In this document: piece after piece, positions 1-5,903 of the stretch
Layout: every line of letters starts with the position of its first letter
Position numbering within the stretch: position 1 is the first letter of the stretch
Assembly (NCBI GenBank): GCA_025462785.1
Contig: JAOAPG010000048.1
Span: forward strand, 1-8,300
Origin: Acidobacteriaceae bacterium
GTDB lineage: Bacteria; Acidobacteriota; Terriglobia; Terriglobales; Acidobacteriaceae
Length of the DNA: 8,300 nt
Direction of reading: 5' to 3'
Position numbers and translations under genes: made by a program
The notes under the pieces: generated by a model
Database searches by the model: none
Told to the model about the DNA's origin: nothing
What the model saw: the letters and a program-made list of their open reading frames with translations, nothing else

Positions 1-429
1 GTTTCTGATGGATACTATCCAGTTTACGTGGATCTGCCCCGGGGACACGCTGGCTACTGCGCCTATCACAGCTATGGCACGTGCGGCTCGACTCGCGTAC
101 AGTTCGCATTTTTCTGGAACTTGGACGGTGATCCCGGCTGCGACCCGCAGGATAGCTCCGGCTTGCATTCGCAGGGATTGGCAGCATTGGCCAATGTGAG
201 TGGTCACGAACTCTCCGAAACGCGAACCGATCCTAGTAATGGCGGTTGGTACGACGCCAAGGGAGCGGAAAATGGCGACAAATGCGCTTGGACGTTTGGT
301 GCTCCACTGGTCACGTTCAGCAATAACAGCAAGTGGAAAATTCAAGGCGAATGGTCGAATGCTGCATACACAGCCGGCACAGGTTACCCTAACAGCTCAG
401 GCCAGCCTGGCTGCTTGAGCGGCCAGTAA
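1..429 (+). CDS. EXORDIUM/phosphate-induced-like secreted protein with HExxE motif, C-terminal part (5' truncated)
   Basis: The reading frame is open from the first base, so the gene starts outside the window; 142 residues and a TAA stop are visible. The GTG at 28 is internal and is not taken as a start. From the window edge, a Cys-rich stretch CAYHSYGTCG (residues 20-29) precedes HELSETRTDP (69-78), then GGWYD (81-85) and GDKCAW, and the tail reads GEWSNAAYTAGTGYPN. This order (Cys pair, HExxE, TDP, W-Y, DKCAW) matches bacterial relatives of the plant EXORDIUM/phosphate-induced protein family, which are secreted. HExxE resembles the zinc-binding helix of metallopeptidases, but peptidase activity has not to my knowledge been shown for this family, so catalysis is inference. 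The signal peptide and N-terminal half lie upstream. The next gene converges on it. Family assignment is fairly confident; biochemical role is unknown. Confidence 0.7.
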   Translation, partial: VSDGYYPVYVDLPRGHAGYCAYHSYGTCGSTRVQFAFFWNLDGDPGCDPQDSSGLHSQGLAALANVSGHELSETRTDPSNGGWYDAKGAENGDKCAWTFGAPLVTFSNNSKWKIQGEWSNAAYTAGTGYPNSSGQPGCLSGQ

Positions 430-456
430 GCTAAATTTTATATCACCTAAACTCAC

Positions 457-485
457 GGCCGAATCTCCCCAAACAAGATTCGGCC
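457..485 (+). terminator. Perfect 9-bp hairpin after the EXORDIUM-like gene, possible terminator
   Basis: GGCCGAATC (457-465) and GATTCGGCC (477-485) are perfect reverse complements around an 11-nt loop, 28 bp after the stop of the upstream gene. Position and stem fit a transcription terminator. The bases after the stem on the + strand (TTGAGGAGTTCTTTA) are only mildly T-rich, so an intrinsic terminator is plausible but not classic. It could also act on read-through from the convergent gene. Confidence 0.45.
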
Positions 486-655
486 TTGAGGAGTTCTTTA
501 TCTGATAACCAGGGGTGCTTCCGTTCACGACGAGCTTTCTCACGCGCGTCTTCGCATTCTCCGATTTCCCCAAACGAGCAAACATTGGGTGCGCCGGGTG
601 TGCCGCCCGAACAACGGGTCGCTAAGTCAGCCAATTTGTTGAGTACTGTCCACCC

Positions 656-679
656 GTTGGCACCTCAGTTGGTGCCGAC
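656..679. repeat. Inverted repeat between convergent genes
   Basis: GGCACC (659-664) and GGTGCC (671-676) pair perfectly around a 6-nt loop. On the + strand the stem can extend outward to 656/679 through one G-T wobble. It sits between two converging genes and may help end transcription, but no T-run follows on either strand. Apart from this and two other hairpins, I see nothing gene-like in 430-727. Confidence 0.3.
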
Positions 680-704
680 CAAATTTGCACGCCATCTCAG
701 TCAA

Positions 705-719
705 CCTGTGCGCCACAGG
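705..719 (-). terminator. Short perfect hairpin just downstream of the repeat-protein gene
   Basis: CCTGTG (705-710) and CACAGG (714-719) form a 6-bp stem with a 3-nt loop, 8 bp past the stop codon of the minus-strand gene. The location suits a 3' end or mRNA-stabilising hairpin. No U-rich tail follows on the minus strand, so intrinsic termination is unproven. Confidence 0.3.
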
Positions 720-727
720 CGCGCCGA

Positions 728-2614
728 CTATGGTGTCACCGTGAAATTGGTCGCACTGGTTCCCGTGCCGCCCAGGGTGGTGACAGCGATAGGCCCAGTG
801 CCTGCTCCTGCGGGGACGAGCGCATCCACCTTAGTGTCGGATATCACTTGGAAACTGGTTGCCGCGATTCCGCCAAACTTCACCTGCGTACTGCCAGTGA
901 AACTGTTCCCGGTGATCACGACTGATGTTCCTACCGGACCGCTGGTTGGGCTGAATCCTGTTATCGAGGGCACGACCAAAAAAGTTCCTGGGCTGGTCGC
1001 GATCCCACCAGGGGTTGTGATGGTGATCTTGCCCGTCTTCGCACCCGCGGGCACCGTGGCCGTCACCTGAGTATCAGAGTTGACAGTGAAGCTGGCTGCC
1101 TTGCCGCCGATTGTCACTTTTGTGGTCTGAGTCATGCTGACGCCTGTGATCGTGACCGAACTTCCAACAGTACCGCTCGTGGGATTGAAACTCTTAATCT
1201 GCGGCGTCACAAGGAATAGGCGGTTGCTTTTCAGCGTGTTCGTGAACGTAGTCACGGTCACGGTGCCGGTGAGCGCTCCAGCAGGGAGCGTCGCTGTCAT
1301 GTAGGTATCGGAGACGTTATTGAAAGTCGCGTTGACTCCGTTGAACGAGACTGCCGTTGTCCCGGTGAAGCCTTGACCCAGGATTTCAACCGTCTTCCCA
1401 ACTTTCGCAGACCAAGTCACCAGGTCCACGAGCGGTTTAAATCCCACGTCGAGGCTGTAGAAGACCGAACCGCCCAAGGAGTTTCCGTTGGTGTTTCCAT
1501 AGAATTTACCGTTGGTGTGCAGCATTAGGGGTGTGGCAGGGCCAAATCCATTGGCGCAAGAAACGGAGCAGAAGTTGTAAAGAATCGACTCGCTGCCTGC
1601 GGGCGTGATTTTGAAAATCGCGCCGGCATTCTTGCTCCCTCCCGCGCTGCCTACGCCATAAAAATTGCCGTCGGTTCCGAGCGTCAGCCCGGCCGTAGGA
1701 AGTGTTGCATCAAGGTAGGCGCTACTGAAGTGGAAACTATAGAGAAGCGTAAAAAGCCCGGTGGTAGTAATTTTGAAGACCGATCCTTGGTTATAGGTGC
1801 CTCCTTGGTACGTTGTTCCGTAGAAAGCGCCGTCGTTCCCCTGGACCAGCAATGCAAGCGGCCGATAGCCGTCGGTGGGATAACCCTTGAATTTGTGAAG
1901 CACAGTGATCTTGCCGGCCGCTGTCGCCTTGTACACAACTCCGCATTTGCAGGTCGGATCTCCGCCAAATTGCGTGGTCCCGTAAAAATTGCCATCGAAG
2001 CCTTGCGTGGGAAGGTTAGGAGATGAACCGTCGGTGTAGACAAAGTCGTGCGGAACGGTAAAGACGCCATTGGCGGTGATCTTGTAGAACGCCCCGTTTT
2101 GTCCGTTGTACTGTTCCTCAGAAACACCGTAGATGTTGCCATCCTGCCCTTGGGTAGGCGCGAAGGCCGGGGCACTATCGTCGGTGCCGTTGGTAAACAG
2201 GTGGAGGGTTGTCAACGTTCCGGTGGGCGAGACCTTGAACACCGTTCCTGCGCCGCCCTGTCCGCCGCCGGTGGTCGTTCCGTAGAAGTTGCCGTCAAAG
2301 CCCAGCGTCAGGCCACCCTCCGGGAAGGTTCCATCGGCACAGGAGGTTCGGGAGCAGAAGTCGTAGATGGTTGTCGCCTGCCCCGCGGTGGTGATCTTGT
2401 AAACCATACCGTCGCCGTGAATTCCCTCGTCGGATGTGGTGCTGTAGAGGTCGCCGTCCCTGCCCTGCGACATCAGTTGGGGCCATCCAATACCGCTATT
2501 GTTTCTAGACCCGCCTGGATAGGTGTAGAGCGGAGTATAGGTTTGGGCAGTTGCGGCCACTGCAGACAGCAGCACCAAAGCGATCGTCGAAAATACGATT
2601 GTGCGGTATTTCAT
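728..2614 (-). CDS. Exported protein with seven TIGR03803 (Gloeo/Verruco) repeats and three IPT/TIG domains
   Basis: The product is 628 residues from the ATG at 2614. This start is chosen because AGGAG lies 7 nt upstream and the protein then opens with a standard signal peptide: MKYR, a hydrophobic stretch, then AVAATAQ with cleavage near residue 24. An extension to a GTG at 2632 would add six residues and absorb the ribosome binding site. Residues about 50-398 hold seven copies of a 45-55-residue unit with core pattern G-x-DGNFYGTT-x-GG...G-VFKIT-x-G-x-x-T-LY-F (cores near 52, 106, 158, 206, 260, 314 and 367). Seven units suggest a seven-bladed beta-propeller. Residues about 397-469, 471-548 and 549-628 are three Ig-like IPT/TIG domains with the recurring SDT-x-V-x-A-x-VPAGA-x-TG pattern. 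There is no sortase, lipobox or C-terminal anchor motif. Such proteins are common in Acidobacteria and Verrucomicrobia and usually lack assigned function; binding or adhesion outside the cytoplasm is inference. It is transcribed divergently from the regulator-kinase gene. Confidence 0.9.
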   Translation of the reverse strand: MKYRTIVFSTIALVLLSAVAATAQTYTPLYTYPGGSRNNSGIGWPQLMSQGRDGDLYSTTSDEGIHGDGMVYKITTAGQATTIYDFCSRTSCADGTFPEGGLTLGFDGNFYGTTTGGGQGGAGTVFKVSPTGTLTTLHLFTNGTDDSAPAFAPTQGQDGNIYGVSEEQYNGQNGAFYKITANGVFTVPHDFVYTDGSSPNLPTQGFDGNFYGTTQFGGDPTCKCGVVYKATAAGKITVLHKFKGYPTDGYRPLALLVQGNDGAFYGTTYQGGTYNQGSVFKITTTGLFTLLYSFHFSSAYLDATLPTAGLTLGTDGNFYGVGSAGGSKNAGAIFKITPAGSESILYNFCSVSCANGFGPATPLMLHTNGKFYGNTNGNSLGGSVFYSLDVGFKPLVDLVTWSAKVGKTVEILGQGFTGTTAVSFNGVNATFNNVSDTYMTATLPAGALTGTVTVTTFTNTLKSNRLFLVTPQIKSFNPTSGTVGSSVTITGVSMTQTTKVTIGGKAASFTVNSDTQVTATVPAGAKTGKITITTPGGIATSPGTFLVVPSITGFSPTSGPVGTSVVITGNSFTGSTQVKFGGIAATSFQVISDTKVDALVPAGAGTGPIAVTTLGGTGTSATNFTVTP

Positions 2615-2621
2615 ATGAACT

Positions 2622-2626
2622 CTCCT
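2622..2626 (-). promoter_or_regulatory. Ribosome binding site fixing the start of the repeat-protein gene
   Basis: On the minus strand AGGAG is followed by 7 nt (AGTTCAT) and then ATG at 2614-2612. This is a strong, well-placed Shine-Dalgarno sequence and favours this ATG over the GTG six codons upstream. Confidence 0.8.
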
Positions 2627-2706
2627 GAACACGAAATCGAGCGGATGGCTTGCGGAAGTAGAGGTAGCCGGCGTCGGTTACCTGGGAGAGACGCTTCGTA
2701 CCGAAG

Positions 2707-2726
2707 GCCGGGATTATCTACCCGGC
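2707..2726. repeat. Inverted repeat enclosing the -10 box, possible operator
   Basis: GCCGGG (2707-2712) and CCCGGC (2721-2726) are perfect inverted arms around 8 bases that contain the whole GATAAT -10 element of the minus-strand promoter. A protein bound to this dyad would block promoter opening. The arms are short and could arise by chance; the position is the argument. Confidence 0.35.
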
Positions 2727-2741
2727 AATTGGCCGTGTCAA
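2713..2741 (-). promoter_or_regulatory. Near-consensus sigma-70 promoter of the repeat-protein gene
   Basis: On the minus strand TTGACA (2741-2736) is an exact -35 hexamer. After a 17-bp spacer comes GATAAT (2718-2713), matching 5 of 6 bases of TATAAT. Transcription would start near 2706 and give a leader of roughly 90 nt before the ATG at 2614. It is the best promoter seen in the window and suggests high basal expression unless repressed. Confidence 0.75.
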
Positions 2742-2782
2742 GGTGAAACACTTTGCGTCTTGAAATTTTCATCAGCCCAGCC

Positions 2783-2795
2783 CTTACCGATAACC
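2783..2795 (+). repeat. Direct repeat copy 1, CTTACCGATAACC
   Basis: This 13-mer recurs with 12 of 13 identical bases at 2854-2866, in the same orientation, 71 bp away. Both copies lie in the divergent control region and flank a 12-bp palindrome. They are candidate binding sites for a transcription factor, possibly the wHTH domain encoded immediately downstream; OmpR-type domains typically bind direct repeats. Confidence 0.45.
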
Positions 2796-2825
2796 TGCAT
2801 TTCCTCTTAGAATTTGTGCGCTCAG

Positions 2826-2837
2826 CGAACCGGTTCG
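2826..2837. repeat. Perfect 12-bp palindrome CGAACCGGTTCG
   Basis: The twelve bases read identically on both strands, which suits a homodimeric DNA-binding protein. The palindrome lies between the two 13-bp direct repeats, about 95 bp upstream of the regulator-kinase start. It is a candidate operator. A weak alternative promoter candidate, TAGAAT at 2808-2813 with a poor -35, lies just upstream of it. Confidence 0.4.
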
Positions 2838-2853
2838 TGGCAAAATACCTCTG

Positions 2854-2866
2854 CTTACCAATAACC
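2854..2866 (+). repeat. Direct repeat copy 2, CTTACCAATAACC
   Basis: Second copy of the 13-mer at 2783-2795, differing only at the seventh base. It lies about 65 bp upstream of the regulator-kinase start, a position suitable for autoregulation. No strong sigma-70 promoter for the + strand gene was recognised in 2742-2931, so expression may need an activator or another sigma factor. Confidence 0.45.
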
Positions 2867-2931
2867 GTTGGGAGACAGTCTGCACGAACCCCCGCTGCAT
2901 GTCCTGACGGAATTCTTAAGAACTCTAAAGC

Positions 2932-5703
2932 GTGACTAAGCCTATGAACTACAAGGGACCCACAGGAGAACTTGCAGAGACTTCAGGCCGCCGATGGCGA
3001 TTTGGCGATTACGAATTTGATGAACTGGGACGGGAATTGCGAGTCAAGGGCAAGGCGATAGAGCTCGAATCGAAACCCCTGGACGTCCTGCTTCAGCTTC
3101 TTCTCCATGCCGGCGAGGTCGTAACCAAGGAAGAATTGTTGGATTCGGTTTGGCCAAACGTGATGGTAGTGGATGGTTCATTGGCGACCGCGATGTCGAA
3201 GCTGCGAAAGGCAATGGGCGACGAAGACCATCCCGCGATTGTTACGGTTCCTCGTGTCGGCTATCGGCTTGCCGTGCCGGTCTATTGCAAAACGGTAGCG
3301 GCGGCACCTGGGCCCGAGCTCGGATTCAAATCGGGTGAGGTGGTTCCGGGGCGAGAGCAATGGAGGCTTTCGCGCGCTTTGGAAATCTCCGGATCGAGCG
3401 AAGTCTGGCTGGCCGAAAATCCAAAGACTCGCGAACAGCGAGTATTCAAATTCGCGGCTGACGCGACGCGCTTGAAAGCCCTGAAGCGAGAAATCACGAT
3501 TTCACGTTTTTTGCGGGAGTCACTGGGAGAGCGGCCGGACTTTGTCCGCATCCTGGAGTGGAACTTTGCCACCCCTCCGTTCTTTCTTGAGAGCGAGTAC
3601 TCAGGGTCGAACTTGGCAGAGTGGGCTGAGAAACACGGAGGGCTCTCCCAGATTTCATTTGACACTCGCCTTAGATTACTGGTTGACATTGCCCAAGCGG
3701 TTGCCGCGGCACACGACATTGGAGTGCTGCACAAAGACTTGAAACCAGCGAACATCCTGGTAGTCCCAGGAACCAATGGAGTATGGCAAATCAAAGTCGC
3801 TGACTTTGGCAGCGCTTCATTGTTCGATCCGTCGCGGCTGCAAGCGTTAGGAATCACGAACCTTGGATTCACTCAGACGACCTCGCTTGAGAACCAGCCT
3901 TTGACCGGCACACTGATGTATTTGGCGCCCGAGGTCCTGGCTGGCCAATCTCCCAGTGCCGGCGCTGACGTCTATGCTCTCGGCGTCATGCTTTATCAAT
4001 TGACCATTTGCGATTTTCGTAAGCCGATTGCGCCCGGCTGGGAAGCAGAAATTGAAGATCCGCTGCTGCGCGAGGATATCGCTGACGCAGCATGTGGTGA
4101 TCCTGCCAAGCGGCTGAATAGTGCGGCGGATCTTGCCGAACGGCTGCTCACGCTAGAGCAACGCAGGATCAAGCGCGACGAATTAGAGACTGCAAGATTG
4201 CGGGTACAAATCGCTGAACGCAAGTTGGCTGAAACTCACGCACGGCGGCCTTGGGTTGTGTTTGCGGTTATGGCATTGGCAGCAGGATTGGGATTCAGCT
4301 TTGCGCTTTACCGGAGAGCAAGTCGCGAACGGGACAATGCAAACCGCCAAACTGCAATTGCGAGTTCCATAAACCGATTTCTTTCTGACGATCTGCTGGG
4401 GCGTAGCAGTCCGTTCCTGAGTGGAAAGTCGAGCGAGTCGTTAATGGATGCAATCAAGCAAGCCTCGCCCAGTATCGACCGGCAATTCAGGGACGAACCG
4501 CTGATCGCCGCGCATCTTCACCAAACTATTGCCAGAGCTTTCGATAACCGAACCGATTATCCGGATGCTCGACAGGAATACGATCGCGCGGCGGCGCTTT
4601 TCAAGCAAGTGGATGGAGAGCTGTCGCAAGACGCAATCATTGTTCAGTTGCAACGAGCTACCCTGGAGGCACGAAGCTACGAGAATGGCTCACTGCCGTT
4701 AGCGAAGTCCATTCTCGGACAACAAGAGGCACTGATTGCGAAGCTTCTGCATCCGCGATCTGATCTGCCGGTCTGGCTATCATCTGCTCGGGGAATGATC
4801 GCGTTAATTGAAAACAATGCTAAGTCCGCGGCGGAGAACTTCCAGGCGGCAGTGGACAGAGCAGAAGTTCTTCCCGCATTCGACGAGAGCGCACGCTTGA
4901 CGTTCAAGCAAAGGTTGGCGTTTTGCTACATCCGATTGGGGGATGGAGCCAAGGCGGAGCAATTATTCCGCGAACTCATTGTGGCCTTCACCCAAGTAGC
5001 GGGCCCGGACAGCCCTCATGTTTTGAGGGTTCGCCTGAATCTGGCACAGGCCTTCATGATCCAAAACAAACACACGGAAGCGATTAAGGAGGCAAGCAGC
5101 ATTTATCCAGAGTTCGTGTCTCGTCTTGGCGAAGACCACGAACTTACCATGCAGTTGTTGACCACGCGCGCACAGTCGGAAGGAAGCCTTGGGCTGTGGG
5201 ATGATGCCATCCGCGACGATTTGGCTATCCACGCACTCGCTGTTCGTAAGCAGGGGCCGATGTCATTTTTTGCAGTCGCCACACTTTCAGACGCTTCTCT
5301 CGCAAAATGTCGGTCGGGTCGCTATAAGGAAGGTCAAACTAATGCACGCAAAGCATATGGGGCATCCGCCAAAGCATTTGGACCGCGCGCCGGATTGACC
5401 GGAGGCACCTCATACACTTTGGCGAGTTGCCTGATTGGCTTGGGTAAATTGGATGAAGCGGCCTCACTGTTGCAACAAATCGACGTGCATGCAGTCGCAC
5501 AGCTTGCTGGCGATCCCGATTGGGGCGCGGGAGTGACCTTGGCCCAAGCCGAAATCGCTTATCGCCGTGGCAATTACGATGGCGCACGAGGCTACCTTCA
5601 GACCGTGACTCCGGTGTTTACCCGCAAAGACGCAGAGCCATATCAAAAGCGTGCTCTCGAATCGTTGAGGGCTGCGCTAGACAAGCCATCACCGGGTAAA
5701 TAG
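2932..5703 (+). CDS. Membrane-anchored wHTH - Ser/Thr kinase - TPR fusion regulator
   Basis: 923 residues in four parts. Residues about 22-117 are an OmpR/PhoB-type winged helix: RRWRFGDYEFD start, recognition-helix region DGSLATAMSKLRKAMGD (81-97), wing PRVGYRL (107-113). Residues about 143-408 are a Hanks-type kinase: weak Gly-loop ISGSSEVW, ATP lysine K173 (VFKF), alpha-C glutamate E187, catalytic loop HKDLKPAN (267-274), DFG (291-293), LAPE (331-334), DVYALGV (346-352), C-lobe arginine in DPAKRL. A charged, probably coiled helix (407-436) leads to one membrane span (441-460). Residues about 476-915 are helical TPR repeats. With the DNA-binding and kinase domains in the cytoplasm, the TPRs should be periplasmic, the CadC/ToxR layout with a kinase inserted. 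All residues needed for phosphotransfer appear present. The GTG start at 2932 has only a weak AAGAA upstream; ATG at 2944 is an alternative that leaves every domain intact. Signal, target genes and kinase substrate are unknown. Confidence 0.88.
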   Translation: MTKPMNYKGPTGELAETSGRRWRFGDYEFDELGRELRVKGKAIELESKPLDVLLQLLLHAGEVVTKEELLDSVWPNVMVVDGSLATAMSKLRKAMGDEDHPAIVTVPRVGYRLAVPVYCKTVAAAPGPELGFKSGEVVPGREQWRLSRALEISGSSEVWLAENPKTREQRVFKFAADATRLKALKREITISRFLRESLGERPDFVRILEWNFATPPFFLESEYSGSNLAEWAEKHGGLSQISFDTRLRLLVDIAQAVAAAHDIGVLHKDLKPANILVVPGTNGVWQIKVADFGSASLFDPSRLQALGITNLGFTQTTSLENQPLTGTLMYLAPEVLAGQSPSAGADVYALGVMLYQLTICDFRKPIAPGWEAEIEDPLLREDIADAACGDPAKRLNSAADLAERLLTLEQRRIKRDELETARLRVQIAERKLAETHARRPWVVFAVMALAAGLGFSFALYRRASRERDNANRQTAIASSINRFLSDDLLGRSSPFLSGKSSESLMDAIKQASPSIDRQFRDEPLIAAHLHQTIARAFDNRTDYPDARQEYDRAAALFKQVDGELSQDAIIVQLQRATLEARSYENGSLPLAKSILGQQEALIAKLLHPRSDLPVWLSSARGMIALIENNAKSAAENFQAAVDRAEVLPAFDESARLTFKQRLAFCYIRLGDGAKAEQLFRELIVAFTQVAGPDSPHVLRVRLNLAQAFMIQNKHTEAIKEASSIYPEFVSRLGEDHELTMQLLTTRAQSEGSLGLWDDAIRDDLAIHALAVRKQGPMSFFAVATLSDASLAKCRSGRYKEGQTNARKAYGASAKAFGPRAGLTGGTSYTLASCLIGLGKLDEAASLLQQIDVHAVAQLAGDPDWGAGVTLAQAEIAYRRGNYDGARGYLQTVTPVFTRKDAEPYQKRALESLRAALDKPSPGK

Positions 5704-5903
5704 CTGGCTTACGCTGGCCAAACCCGCCACCCAAAATGGTGAAGCGCGCTTACGTAAGGGACTATTGCTCGTATCCCGCAATTGACTCGGATTCTATGTC
5801 TACCACTTGGCGAGCCCAAGCTTAGTTCGCTGAGATTCGTTCGTCCGCGGTTGCAAGCAGCTCGAAAAAGTATGTTGCGCCTCGGGTGAGGTAAGCTTAG
5901 AAC
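5704..5903. other. Intergenic region before the transporter gene
   Basis: This 200-bp gap holds no convincing gene. A 10-bp palindrome CTTACGTAAG (5749-5758), a 5-bp stem CTTGG/CCAAG (5806-5820) and two copies of AAGCTTAG (5818-5825 and 5893-5900) are visible. None is clearly a terminator or operator, and no good sigma-70 promoter was found, though TTGCAA (5851-5856) and TATGTT (5871-5876) are present with a spacer of only 14 bp. The gap implies that the transporter has its own promoter. Confidence 0.4.

Noticed and set aside
486..1070. + strand reading frame of 194 codons opposite the IPT domains
   Set aside because: Antisense shadow of the IPT coding region; its Pro/Val-rich pattern is periodic because the IPT repeats are.
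2615..2632. Six-residue N-terminal extension of the repeat protein from a GTG
   Set aside because: It would translate through the AGGAG ribosome binding site of the internal ATG and put charged residues ahead of a complete signal peptide.
2048..2746. Long + strand reading frame (232 codons) opposite the signal-peptide end of the repeat-protein gene
   Set aside because: It is antisense to a well-supported gene with a ribosome binding site and promoter. Its composition (many G, R, V) is what the repeat DNA gives when read backwards.
2760..2788. TTGAAA at 2760-2765 as a -35 box for the regulator-kinase
   Set aside because: At 17 bp spacing the -10 position reads CTTACC, and the nearest good hexamer GATAAC is 23 bp away, too far for a sigma-70 promoter.
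2753..2935. 60-codon + strand frame directly upstream of the regulator-kinase
   Set aside because: TTG start without a ribosome binding site, no family resemblance, and it covers the palindrome and direct repeats, which fits control DNA better.
3282..3872. Minus-strand reading frame of 196 codons inside the regulator-kinase gene
   Set aside because: Lies entirely opposite the conserved wHTH-kinase region and resembles no protein.
5749..5758. 10-bp palindrome CTTACGTAAG after the regulator-kinase gene
   Set aside because: Too short, with no loop for a terminator and no following T-run; chance is a sufficient explanation.
5818..5900. Two copies of AAGCTTAG upstream of the transporter
   Set aside because: An 8-bp repeat within 200 bp is readily expected by chance, and no promoter is placed sensibly relative to it.
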